Assembly (NCBI RefSeq): GCF_012726295.1
Contig: NZ_JABAOB010000012.1
Coordinates: 214,141 to 278,140 of the forward strand
Reading direction: 5' to 3'
Source of the DNA: Chitinophaga sp. Ak27
GTDB taxonomy: Bacteria > Bacteroidota > Bacteroidia > Chitinophagales > Chitinophagaceae
DNA length: 64,000 bases
Within the stretch, counting starts at the first letter, position 1; the number at the start of each line of letters is the position of its first letter. Below are positions 1 through 9,200 of this stretch, piece after piece. The notes under the pieces were generated by a model, which searched no databases, was not told the origin of the DNA, and saw only the letters and a program-made list of their open reading frames with translations. The translations under genes and the position numbers were made by a program.

Positions 1-316
1 ACAGGCCCAGGAAATGAGCTTTTTCAATATCCAGGTGATCCATCAACTCGATTACATCCAGCGCCATCCGGTTAATGGAATAATCTCCTGCGGGTGCGGC
101 GGAAGCGCCATTTCCCCGGGTGTCAAACCGCAATACCCGGAAGTAACGGGTAAAAGCAGGCATTTGTACATCCCACATATGATAGTCGGTGGCAATAGAA
201 TTAGACAATACCAACACCGGGTTTCCTGTTTCGCCTTCCAGTTCATAGGCAATGCGCACACCGTCGCCGGTAGTAAAATATTGGGTGGCTGGCAGGGTGG
301 CTATTATGTTTTCCAT
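1..316 (-). CDS. Alpha/beta hydrolase, 3-oxoadipate enol-lactonase-like (partial)
   Basis: The first 105 codons are in the window; the rest runs off the left edge. The protein starts MENIIATLPATQYF, which is the only start that fits the conserved N-terminus. Visible motifs are SNSIATDYHMWDVQMP, RFDTRGNGAS and the helix DVIELMDHLDIEKAHFLG, which leads into the expected GxSxG nucleophile elbow just outside the window. This order is typical of PcaD-type enol-lactonases and related alpha/beta hydrolases; the exact substrate cannot be assigned from half a protein. It lies 124 bp downstream of the DoxX-like gene on the same strand and may be co-transcribed with it. No signal peptide is seen, so a cytoplasmic enzyme is likely. 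Confidence 0.8.
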   Translation of the reverse strand, partial: MENIIATLPATQYFTTGDGVRIAYELEGETGNPVLVLSNSIATDYHMWDVQMPAFTRYFRVLRFDTRGNGASAAPAGDYSINRMALDVIELMDHLDIEKAHFLGL

Positions 317-440
317 TTTGATCTGTTTTTATGGTGATTGATAACACAAAAATAGTCCACCCCATCAGCTCCCAACAGGTACAAGCCGGGGTTTGTTCTG
401 TATAATTACAGGTTAGTTCCTTCCCCTTTAAGACAGCCAC

Positions 441-845
441 TCAATGCGCCATTGCCGGCACTTCCACCGCATAATGAGCCGGGTACAGCTTCCTGAACAT
501 CAGGTAGGCGGCCAACAGTACGCTAAATGCAATAATAGCATCTATCGTAGCAGGAAAGCCCAGCACGCTTATTTTAGAAAAAAATGCAAAAATGATATCG
601 AAAAACATACCCGCAAATACCCATTCTTTTAACCGCAGTAAGCGGTTGGGAATTAATAAGGTGATGATCCCTGAAATTTTAAAAACACCCAGGATATAGA
701 TAAAATGCGGCGGATAGCCCAATTGTTGCGTGATATCCCATACGATCGGGTTCCTGGTTAATTCAAAGAAACCACTGGCGCCAAACCAAAGTGACATAAA
801 AATAATGCCTGACCAATAGATGATTTTTGTGGTAGTAGTTTTCAT
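441..845 (-). CDS. DoxX-like family membrane protein
   Basis: This 134-residue protein has four hydrophobic segments, roughly residues 9-26, 47-65, 72-90 and 98-117, the size and topology of the small DoxX-like family. The motif GASGFFELTRNP after the first helix and LKISGI-type text in the second (VFKISGIITLL) resemble DoxX_2 proteins. It is an inner-membrane protein of unknown reaction; family members are often next to oxidoreductases or stress regulators. The ATG at 843-845 follows an A/T-rich leader without a Shine-Dalgarno. Two exact 11-bp direct repeats lie just upstream and may control it. The partial hydrolase follows on the same strand. Confidence 0.8.
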   Translation of the reverse strand: MKTTTTKIIYWSGIIFMSLWFGASGFFELTRNPIVWDITQQLGYPPHFIYILGVFKISGIITLLIPNRLLRLKEWVFAGMFFDIIFAFFSKISVLGFPATIDAIIAFSVLLAAYLMFRKLYPAHYAVEVPAMAH

Positions 846-873
846 TTTTCTATTTTTAATATTTGATAAAATG

Positions 874-904
874 TAGTTGTTACTGCGTTTTGCTAGTTGT
901 TACT
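874..904 (-). promoter_or_regulatory. Pair of 11-bp direct repeats upstream of the DoxX-like gene
   Basis: On the minus strand AGTAACAACTA occurs twice, at 894-904 and 874-884, exactly 20 bp apart (two helical turns). The proximal copy abuts a TACATTTT element at 868-875 that resembles the Bacteroidota -7 box TAnnTTTG. Direct repeats on one face of the helix at this place are typical of activator sites; the protein that binds them is unknown. Confidence 0.4.
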
Positions 905-1098
905 CAAAAGTAGACAGCCGCGCAATGGGAAATTTTATCAAACACGCCAGTTGGACAAATTGGCCCGTGAGTTCGTTTTTTTGAGGGGTGAGATAACAGC
1001 GGACATAGAATATAACCTCACTGAATGCTAATAAAATATCGTACTTTATCGGCCGCCCCCCCACGGGGCGCTCTTTAGAACACTGAACAACATCCACG

Positions 1099-2991
1099 AT
1101 GAAGAAAATTTTACTGCTGGCAACAGCATGCCTATTACAGACCTTTAGTCCGTATACAGCTATGGCCCAAACCGGGCAGGCCCCCCAACTCGACCTGGTT
1201 CCTTTACCCGTTAAAGTGGAAAACCACACCGGTGTTTTCACTTTAACGGCCAACACTCCGTTGGTATCTGCGCCATCGCTGACGGGGATTACCGAACTAT
1301 TCGCTACCATGCTCCGCGCCCCTTCGGGCTTTCAATTATTGCATGCAACGCATAACAGCAAGGGTATTCACTTTGATCTTAGCCCTACTTACAATAAAAC
1401 CCTGGGAGAAGAAGGTTATATATTGGATATTACCCCCACGAGAATTGATATTTCAGCCAACAGGCCGGCGGGACTTTTCTATGCCATGCAGTCGCTGCTA
1501 CAATTGTTGCCCAAAGAAGTTGAAGGCCATGAGCTGGCAGCACATCAGCGCTGGACCATTCCTTGTGTAAAGATTACCGACTACCCCCGGTTTGGATGGA
1601 GGGGACTGATGCTGGATGTAAGTCGTCATTATTTTCCGAAAGAAGCGGTAAAGAAATACATCGACCAGCTGGCCAGGTATAAAATGAATGTTTTTCACTG
1701 GCATCTTACGGACGACCAGGGCTGGAGAATTGAAATAAAGAGCCTGCCGGAATTGACAACCATCGGGGCATGGCGTGCACCCAGGATGGGCGCCTGGTGG
1801 ACAAGGGAGCCCCGGGCCAAAGGAGAACAGGTTACCTATGGAGGTTATTATACCCAGGAAGAAGTGAAAGAAATTGTGCAATATGCAAAGACACGTTTTG
1901 TGACGATCCTACCGGAAATAGATGTACCCGGTCATAGCTTAGCCGCCCTGGCCGCCTATCCCCAATTATCATGTACCGGCGGCCCATTTGATGTAAATGT
2001 TGGCAATGTATTTTATGCCAGGGAAGATAACGCCTTATGCCCTGGCAATGAACAGAGCTTCGAATTGATGGATAAGGTAATCACAGAAATAGCCGGCCTC
2101 TTTCCCGGCCCGTATATTCATATCGGCGGTGATGAATGTTATAAAGGTTTTTGGAAAAAATGCGAAAAATGCCGGAAAAGAATGGCAGATGAAAAATTGC
2201 AATCGGCAGAAGAACTACAAAGTTATTTCATCAGGCGGATGGAAAAGATCATTATTTCCAAAGGAAAAAAGATGATAGGATGGGATGAAATCCTGGAAGG
2301 CGGCCTGGCCCCGGAAGCTACGGTAATGTCCTGGAGAGGTATGCAGGGCGGTTTAAATGCGGCAAAGATGAAGCATCCGGTGATCATGACACCCGACTCC
2401 CATTGCTACCTGGACCTCTATCAGGGTGATCCTGCCGGCGAACCGCTCACTTATTCAATGCTCACCCTCACCAGCTGCTACAAATTTGAACCAGTGCCCA
2501 ATGAAATAACTGATCCCTCCCTCATCTTAGGCGGACAAGGCAACCTATGGACAGAATCTGTGCCCAACTACCGGCATGCCGAATACATGACCTGGCCCCG
2601 TGCCTTTGCGTTATGTGAAGTATTTTGGTCGCCCAAATCAGCCAGGAACTGGGATAGCTTTATCAGTCGCATGGAAACACAGCTAGCCCGCTTTGACGTA
2701 GCCCATGTAAACTACGCCAGGTCGGTGTATGATGCCGCAATCAAGCCTGTAAAAAAGGATAGCAGCCAACCTATGCGCATTGTGCTCACCCGGGAACTGG
2801 ATAAACTGGACATCTATTATACCTTTGATGGTACCTTCCCGGACAATTTCTCTCCAAAATATACAGATACGCTCAACATTCCCAAAGGAGCAGATACCTT
2901 CCGGATGATCACCTACCGTAATAATAAACCCATTGGTAAAATGATCACAACCAGTATTAAAGAGCTTGAAAAAAGAATAGAGAAAAAATAG
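1099..2991 (+). CDS. Secreted beta-N-acetylhexosaminidase, glycoside hydrolase family 20
   Basis: The enzyme removes terminal beta-linked GlcNAc or GalNAc from glycans or chito-oligosaccharides. Residues 1-24 are a signal peptide ending TAMAQ. An N-terminal GH20b alpha/beta domain spans about 30-165. The catalytic barrel runs from about 170 to 525 with the signature HWHLTDDQGWRIEI and the catalytic pair D345-E346 in HIGGDE; in this family the Asp orients the substrate N-acetyl group and the Glu is the acid/base. The end holds a short beta-sandwich-like region (YYTFDGTFPD) as in many Bacteroidota hexosaminidases. Length 630 is normal. No polysaccharide-utilisation (SusCD) genes are beside it, so it appears as a single transcription unit. 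Confidence 0.95.
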   Translation: MKKILLLATACLLQTFSPYTAMAQTGQAPQLDLVPLPVKVENHTGVFTLTANTPLVSAPSLTGITELFATMLRAPSGFQLLHATHNSKGIHFDLSPTYNKTLGEEGYILDITPTRIDISANRPAGLFYAMQSLLQLLPKEVEGHELAAHQRWTIPCVKITDYPRFGWRGLMLDVSRHYFPKEAVKKYIDQLARYKMNVFHWHLTDDQGWRIEIKSLPELTTIGAWRAPRMGAWWTREPRAKGEQVTYGGYYTQEEVKEIVQYAKTRFVTILPEIDVPGHSLAALAAYPQLSCTGGPFDVNVGNVFYAREDNALCPGNEQSFELMDKVITEIAGLFPGPYIHIGGDECYKGFWKKCEKCRKRMADEKLQSAEELQSYFIRRMEKIIISKGKKMIGWDEILEGGLAPEATVMSWRGMQGGLNAAKMKHPVIMTPDSHCYLDLYQGDPAGEPLTYSMLTLTSCYKFEPVPNEITDPSLILGGQGNLWTESVPNYRHAEYMTWPRAFALCEVFWSPKSARNWDSFISRMETQLARFDVAHVNYARSVYDAAIKPVKKDSSQPMRIVLTRELDKLDIYYTFDGTFPDNFSPKYTDTLNIPKGADTFRMITYRNNKPIGKMITTSIKELEKRIEKK

Positions 2992-3042
2992 TGCGTGCCC
3001 ATACAGCATGCGCTACTTCTCCTCTATCTTAAACTGATCAGC

Positions 3043-3078
3043 AAAAAAGCGCCTCCAGGTTTTCCCCTGAAGGCGCTT
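3043..3078 (-). terminator. Rho-independent terminator of the adhesin/SprF/OmpA unit
   Basis: An 8-bp stem (3047-3054 with 3071-3078) continues through one C-A mismatch into CAGG/CCTG around a 6-nt loop. On the minus strand it is followed by six T, the classical order for the gene ending at 3096. The hairpin may also stop transcripts of the hexosaminidase gene on the plus strand. Confidence 0.85.
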
Positions 3079-3095
3079 ACTATTTACTATCTACC

Positions 3096-4904
3096 CTACC
3101 ATTTTATCTTTAATTCGGAACGTCTGTTTTGTTTGTATTCTGCTTCACTACATGGCACCCCATCTTTACAGCCATTTACAGGATCCCGCTCCCCTTTATT
3201 GCTGTAGTAAAGGCGTTTGGGATCAATGCCCTTACCGGCCAGGTAATCTATTACTGCATAACAACGCAATGCCGACAGATCGGTATTGTACTGATCGCCA
3301 CCACGGCTATCCGCAAAGGACATAATCACAATTTTCCAGTCAGGATGACGCTTCAACACCGCTGCAACCTCTTCCAGGATCCGGCGGGACTCAGTAAGCA
3401 GGGACGCACTGTTATAGTCATACAAAAACTTCAATTCTTCCAGTTTTTGTTTATCCGTAATTTCTTCGGCGGTGTGTTTTTTCCCGCCCGGGTTAGGTGG
3501 TCCGCCCGTTACTGGTGTCGTTGTATGGGCTACAGTCACCGGTGGCTCCGGCACAGGATTAACCCGGCTAAAATAGTTGGGGTCTGAGAAATAATAGATA
3601 TCATCTTTCCCCATACCACCTGGCCTGTTGGAAGCCAGGTAACCTTCATAACCATTTCGTTTCAATACCAACCCCATATCATCAGCCCCGGAATTAAACG
3701 GCAGTTTCATATTCTCCGGTACTTCCCAATTGGATTTCGAGCCCTTTACACGATAGATATCATAACCACCCATCCCTGCATAACCCTTGCTGGAAAAGTA
3801 AAGAATGCCGTCTTCATTTACCGTTGGAAAGGTTTCAGCTGCCACCGTGTTTACCTGGCTACCGCAGTTAACCGGCGCTCCCCAGGTACCATCTGCCTGC
3901 TTCTCTGCATACCATATATCCGTCTGTCCCAGACCACCAGGACGATCAGATACAAAATACAAGACATCGCCACCGGAACTTAATACTGCATGACTGGCCG
4001 AATATCCTTCTATATTAATGCCAGGCATCAATACCGGGGTTTCCCATTTACCATTCTTTTTCACCGACTGGTAGATCTGCAGGTGACGGATACCATTTAT
4101 AGCACCTTTGCCAGTAACGGGCACTCCCTTGCCTTGTATATTAATGGTCGCGTAAAGGGTGTCTTCCGTACTATTCAAACATACAGGACCAATATGATAG
4201 TCATATTTGCCGAGCAGCGCGGGTACCAGCTCTTCCAGGTAGGCGTTGGAATTATCACCGGCGTATTGCTGGTAAACATATGCCTTGTAATAAGGCTGCT
4301 CCGTGCGTTTGTCGATGGCGGGACTCGCTTGTGAGCCGCTATTCAGCGCCATTGAGCGGTAACCGTTCGACATTACCAGCAAACCTTTTTGTACCGCCCC
4401 GCTAACGAGGTCGGAACCATAGGTATTCAGTTCTTTGATCGGCTTCAATTCTATAGGCGCGCCCTGCTTGCTCCATACGGCGGCACTGTCGCAGCCCAGC
4501 AACGCAACATCTTTTAATTTAAGGCTGTCGGCATTCGACGTGCTGAACAAAGCATATTGTTTTTTTGCCGCATCATATTGTTCCAGCTGCCGGAGTACTT
4601 CTCCATAAGAAAAATAAGCAGACGCAGGACAATCAGGGCGACTGATAACTTCCTGGTAGATGTCGGCAGCCAACTTATAGTACCCAATTTCCTGGTAACT
4701 ATGGGCCATTTTCATCAACTGGTCTACCGCCGTCTTACTTCCTTTATTACGGGCAATCCTGTAATAGAGCGAGCCCGCCTTTGCATACTCCTGCCTTGCA
4801 TAAGCCTCATCAGCCAACTGCGTCAAACTCTTCTGCTCCTGGCTGTATAACTGTGTCGTCATCAAAAACACCAGCGGAATGGTCATTATCGTGCAACGTA
4901 TCAT
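3096..4904 (-). CDS. TPR / PD40 beta-propeller / OmpA-like peptidoglycan-binding protein (T9SS accessory type)
   Basis: This 602-residue exported protein starts with a signal peptide ending LYSQE. A tetratricopeptide region covers about 25-130 (ADEAYARQEYAKAGSLYYRIA). PD40/WD40-like blades follow at about 270-440, with repeated phrases of the type VLYFVSDRPGGLGQTDIW and ILYFSSKGYAGMGGYDIY. Residues 480-602 form an OmpA-like domain ending RRSELKIKW with the extra NGCKDGVPC loop typical of Bacteroidota homologues. The architecture resembles SprD/SprC and PorE, which are tied to type IX secretion or gliding adhesins; PorE itself is a lipoprotein, and no lipobox cysteine is seen here. It is the last gene after the giant adhesin and the SprF-like gene (18 bp gap), so it probably anchors that machinery to peptidoglycan. 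Confidence 0.88.
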   Translation of the reverse strand: MIRCTIMTIPLVFLMTTQLYSQEQKSLTQLADEAYARQEYAKAGSLYYRIARNKGSKTAVDQLMKMAHSYQEIGYYKLAADIYQEVISRPDCPASAYFSYGEVLRQLEQYDAAKKQYALFSTSNADSLKLKDVALLGCDSAAVWSKQGAPIELKPIKELNTYGSDLVSGAVQKGLLVMSNGYRSMALNSGSQASPAIDKRTEQPYYKAYVYQQYAGDNSNAYLEELVPALLGKYDYHIGPVCLNSTEDTLYATINIQGKGVPVTGKGAINGIRHLQIYQSVKKNGKWETPVLMPGINIEGYSASHAVLSSGGDVLYFVSDRPGGLGQTDIWYAEKQADGTWGAPVNCGSQVNTVAAETFPTVNEDGILYFSSKGYAGMGGYDIYRVKGSKSNWEVPENMKLPFNSGADDMGLVLKRNGYEGYLASNRPGGMGKDDIYYFSDPNYFSRVNPVPEPPVTVAHTTTPVTGGPPNPGGKKHTAEEITDKQKLEELKFLYDYNSASLLTESRRILEEVAAVLKRHPDWKIVIMSFADSRGGDQYNTDLSALRCYAVIDYLAGKGIDPKRLYYSNKGERDPVNGCKDGVPCSEAEYKQNRRSELKIKW

Positions 4905-4922
4905 ACGTGTAACAACTAAAGG

Positions 4923-5924
4923 TTAAAAATACCTGGGGCTCCTTACCGTAAAATTCTTCGATGGGATCAAAAAGCCCAGTGATATCTCGTGCGATCCTCC
5001 CTGGTAACCTGCCATTTTATTAATGGTCAGATCGTAGGAATAGCCAATACGCAATTTTTCAGTAGCATAAAATTCCACCATTACGCTGGCAGCATCTACT
5101 TCGCTGAGGTCTTTCTGCAGGTTAGTTTTATTCCATAATCCCACACCGGTACGATAGGAAGCGCCTGTCCATAATTTGTCGCCAATCAACAGGAAGGCAT
5201 TAATATCTACGTTGGTAGGCCCTTTAAAATCTTCCTTAATCAGGATCGAAGGTTTCAGCTGCAAATTGTCGCCCAGCGGAAACATAGCACCTGTAGTAAT
5301 ATACAGGTGCTGTGTTTTTCGGATGGTGGAATAGTTATTCCCTTTCCAGCTATAGCGGGTAGCATCGGTATAGAGAGAAAACAGGTCCATGACGGAAGCG
5401 CCGGCATAAAAACGGGAAGTGTAATAGTATATGCCAAAGCGCGCGTCTGGCACCCACACACTCTTTTTGCCCAGCGGCAGCGCCACGTCATCGTTATCTG
5501 TGTATTGCAGCGCATTACCGTCGATGGAATACTGGGTAACACCACCACCAAGACCAAAGCAAAGCCGGCGCGTACCTTCATCATCCAGCGGAATCCGGTA
5601 GGCGTATGAGCCATACAGCGATAACGCCTCCTGTGGTCCCAGTTTATCAAACAACATTTGTAACCCTAATCCTACCTTGTTGTCGCTCGCCGGCGTTACC
5701 CCATCTATCGATACGCCTCCCGTACGGGGCGCACCAGGGAAACCACTCCATTGATGACGGTAAACGGTATTCACATACAGGTCTTCCTTATAGCCTGCAT
5801 AGGCAGGGTTAACGCTTAACCCGTTGAAGACATACTGGCTGAACTGAATGTTCTGCTGCGCTACAATGCGCATACTTATTGCCAGCAGCAAGACCATTAT
5901 TCCTGCTCTAAGTACTGTTTGCAT
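4923..5924 (-). CDS. PorP/SprF family type IX secretion outer-membrane protein
   Basis: A 333-residue outer-membrane beta-barrel protein. The signal peptide ends at about residue 22 (RIVAQ). The family hallmark NPAYAG follows in the N-terminal stretch FSQYVFNGLSVNPAYAGYK, and the chain continues with alternating barrel strands to the end (HEISLGFLIPS, then RSPRYF). SprF is needed in Flavobacterium johnsoniae for secretion of the giant adhesin SprB, and sprF-like genes typically sit directly after a gene whose product has a type-B C-terminal sorting domain. That is the arrangement here: the gene lies 40 bp after the adhesin stop and 18 bp before the OmpA-like gene. It is therefore most likely the dedicated secretion or anchoring partner of the 8719-residue protein. 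Confidence 0.92.
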   Translation of the reverse strand: MQTVLRAGIMVLLLAISMRIVAQQNIQFSQYVFNGLSVNPAYAGYKEDLYVNTVYRHQWSGFPGAPRTGGVSIDGVTPASDNKVGLGLQMLFDKLGPQEALSLYGSYAYRIPLDDEGTRRLCFGLGGGVTQYSIDGNALQYTDNDDVALPLGKKSVWVPDARFGIYYYTSRFYAGASVMDLFSLYTDATRYSWKGNNYSTIRKTQHLYITTGAMFPLGDNLQLKPSILIKEDFKGPTNVDINAFLLIGDKLWTGASYRTGVGLWNKTNLQKDLSEVDAASVMVEFYATEKLRIGYSYDLTINKMAGYQGGSHEISLGFLIPSKNFTVRSPRYF

Positions 5925-5964
5925 CTTTTACACTTTTTTTTGTAGCAGATAATATTGTTATCTC

Positions 5965-6220
5965 TTACCGTAATATGGTTACCCAACCTTTGTACTTCTT
6001 GATACCACTTTCTTTCCTTACTTCCAGTATATAGTAGTAGGTGCCTTCATTCAGGTTGGAACCATCCCAATCGTTATGGTAATCCTTCGACTGGTACACC
6101 TGTCCACCCCAACGGTTGAAGATAAAGATGGCAGCACCCGGATATTTTTCCAAACCACCGATGATGAACCTTTCGTTCTTACCATCGCCGTTCGGTGTAA
6201 TCACATTCGGGAATGACAAG
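5965..6220 (-). other. Type-B T9SS sorting domain (gliding motility-associated C-terminal domain)
   Basis: The last 85 or so residues of the giant protein begin SFPNVITPNGDGKNERF and continue through FNRWGGQVYQS, NDWDGSNLNEGTYYYIL and KKYKGWVTILR. This is the pattern of the CHU_C/TIGR04131 domain. In this family it is recognised by the type IX system together with a PorP/SprF protein, here the next gene. Confidence 0.92.
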
Positions 6221-9200
6221 TCTGACCCTTCTACCGCTATCGTTGATACGCCTACGTTATTGGTGCTATCGGCATCCGGCATATTGGTACTGTAAGCCGT
6301 TGCTTCGTTGATCAGCTTACCGCCCTCAATTACGCGGGCTGTCAGCGTCATCTGTACACTAGCTCCTACTGCCAGGTCACCGATATTCCATTCTACCAGC
6401 TTGGTGGCTTGCGTTACTATCACATCACCGCGATCTGCTGCTGTATGCGTTGGTATATCCAGTTGTACCGGTAAATGGTCTTCTGCCTTCACGCTGGTGA
6501 CAGGGATGTTACCCACATTCTTCACCGTAATGCGATATGTCAGGTTTTGTCCCATACGGTAAGGTCCCGCTACCGGTGAAACGATTTCTTTGGTGACGAT
6601 CAGATCGCCCGCCAGTTTGTCATCGTCTGCAATCGTTACAGTGGCTTCGGTGGCTGCACCTGTTGTGAAGGCGTAGTCGGCCGATTGACCGCCGGTGAGC
6701 TTGAACACCACCGTTTCTGGTCCTTCCACTTCGCGGTCGTCCTGAACTATTACCGGAACGACTACACTGCTGGCGCCGGCCGGAATGGTAATGGTACCGC
6801 TGATGGCCGTGTAATCTGCATCCGGTGTGGCGCTGCCGCTCATCATATATTGTATGGTGATAGGTGCGGCAGTACGCTTGCCACTTGCCAGGCTGATGGT
6901 AAACGCTCCGTCAACATTAGGTTCTGCGGCGTTTGGTTTACTTGCTGTGATCAACAGCCCCAGGTTGGTGTTGTCGTCATCTGCTATGTTTACAGTAGCG
7001 GTTTTATTAGCACCTATTGTATAGTTAATGGTGCTGGATTTGCCGCCGGTAACAGTGAGTACTACGGTTTCAAGAGGCTCTATCAAGTCATCGTCTGTTA
7101 CATTCATTGGCACCGTTACACTGTTTTGACCGGCCGGGATCACCACGGTACCTGTAAGCGCCTGGTAATCGCTGCCTGCCGTTGCACTACCCGCAATGGA
7201 GTAGGTAACGGTGATGTCGGCATCCGGTATTTTGCCGCTGGCAAGTTTAATTGTGAATTCACCTGCTGTAGATGGTTCTGCCGCATTGGCCTTAGTAGCG
7301 CTGGCTTCCAGGTCCAGGTTGATATCGTCGTCATCCGCGATATTCACAGTAGCGGTGTTGCTGCTACCTGGTGTAAATACCAGGCTGCCTGCTTTACCAC
7401 CTGTTCCGGTAATAATCACAGTTTCGTTTCCTTCTATCAACTGGTCGTCTATCACAGTTACCGGTATGGTAACACTGTTCTGACCTGCAGGAATTACTAC
7501 CGTGCCGGTTAAGGCGGTGTAATCAATTCCGCTCTTCGCGGTGCCTGCCACTGTATAGGTGGCGGTGATATCCATCGCTGCGCTTACACCGGTCGGTAAA
7601 CTGATGGTGAAGCTACCATTGGTAGATGGCTCTGCACCGTCGGTATCCTTAGTAACATTCAGCACCAGGTTAGCATCTACCACTTCATCATCGGTGATGT
7701 TGGCAGTGGCGCTACCAGCGTTGGTGAAAGTAAAGTGACCGGAAGTGGCACTGGTTGGTGTAATGATAACCGTTTCAGTACCTTCTATTATCTTATCATC
7801 TTTTACTACCACTGGTATCGTGATGCTGTTCTGACCTGCAGGAATAACAACCGTACCTGTCAGTGCGGTATAATCTGCGTTGGCTGTAGCGGTACCCGCA
7901 GTCGTATAGTTGATGGTGATGTCTTCTGATGAAGTAACACCTGCCGGTAATCCGATAACGAAGCTACCATTGGTACCCGGCTCTGCACCGTCTGTTCCTT
8001 TGGCGGTCAATACCAGCTTGGCCGGAGTGATGCTTTCATCGTCTGTAATATTCACTGTCGCATTACCATTACCGGTGAAGGTAAAGTGAGCAGAGTTTCC
8101 TCCGCTGAGAGTGGCAACGACTGTTTCTGTAACTTCTATGATCTGGTCATCTGTCACCACTACCGGGATTAACACGCTATTCTGACCTGCGGGGATCACT
8201 ACTGATCCTGTAAGGGTCGTATAATCTGCGCCGGCAGTAGCTGTACCTGCCACGGTATAATTTACTGTCACATCTTCTGATGACGTGATGCCTGCAGGGA
8301 GGCTCACCTTAAAGGCGCCATTGGTAGATGGTTCTGCACCATCGGTGTCTTTGGCGATGGTCAGTGCCAGGCTGGCCGGTGTAATGCTTTCATCATCGGT
8401 GATGTTAACTGTAGCACTACCATTGGCGGTAAACGTGAAGCTATTGGAAGTTCCGCCATTTAAGGTCATGATCACCGTTTCGGTCATTTCAATTACCTGG
8501 TCGTCTTTCACTACCACCGGTATTGCTACACTGTTCTGACCTGCCGGAAGAGTGATCGTTCCGGTGATAGCATTGTAGTCTGTTCCGCTGGTAGCGGTAC
8601 CACCTATGCTGTAGTTGACAGTAATGTCTTCGGAAGAAGCAATGCCAGTTGGCAGGCTGATGCTGAATGCACCGTTTGTGCCAGGTTCTGCACCATCCGC
8701 CGTTTTCACTACGCTCAACACGCGATTAGCCGGTGTGTCTTCATCATCGGCGATGTTCACGGTAGCATTACCAGTACCGGTAAAGGTGAAGCTGGTGGAT
8801 GCACCGCCGTTTAAGGTCATGATCACCGTTTCGGTATGCTCGATGAGTTTATCATCAATTACCGTTACTGGTACATTCACACTGTTTTGACCTGCCGGGA
8901 TGGTGACGGCTCCAGTGATGGCAGTATAATCTGTACCGGCAGTAGCGGTACCTGCAATGGTATAGTTCACCGTTACATCTTCTGAGGATGCAACACCTGC
9001 AGGCAGGCTGATAGTAAACGCACCATTAGTACCAGGTTCTGCGGCATCTGTTGTTTTTACTACTGTCAGTACCCTGTTGGCCGGATCGCCTTCATCATCG
9101 GTAATATTTACAGTAGCATTGCCAGTACCGGTGAAGGTGAAGCTGGTAGAAGTGCCGCCATTCAGCGTCATAATCACGGTTTCAGTAGGTTCGATGAGTT

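Noticed and set aside
900..1310. A 136-codon minus-strand frame over the start of the hexosaminidase gene
   Set aside because: It overlaps the signal peptide and N-terminal domain of a clear GH20 gene and has no family features.
5925..5964. Small hairpin between adhesin and SprF-like genes as a terminator
   Set aside because: The 6-bp stem is followed by A8, not T, on the coding (minus) strand, so it should not stop transcription there.
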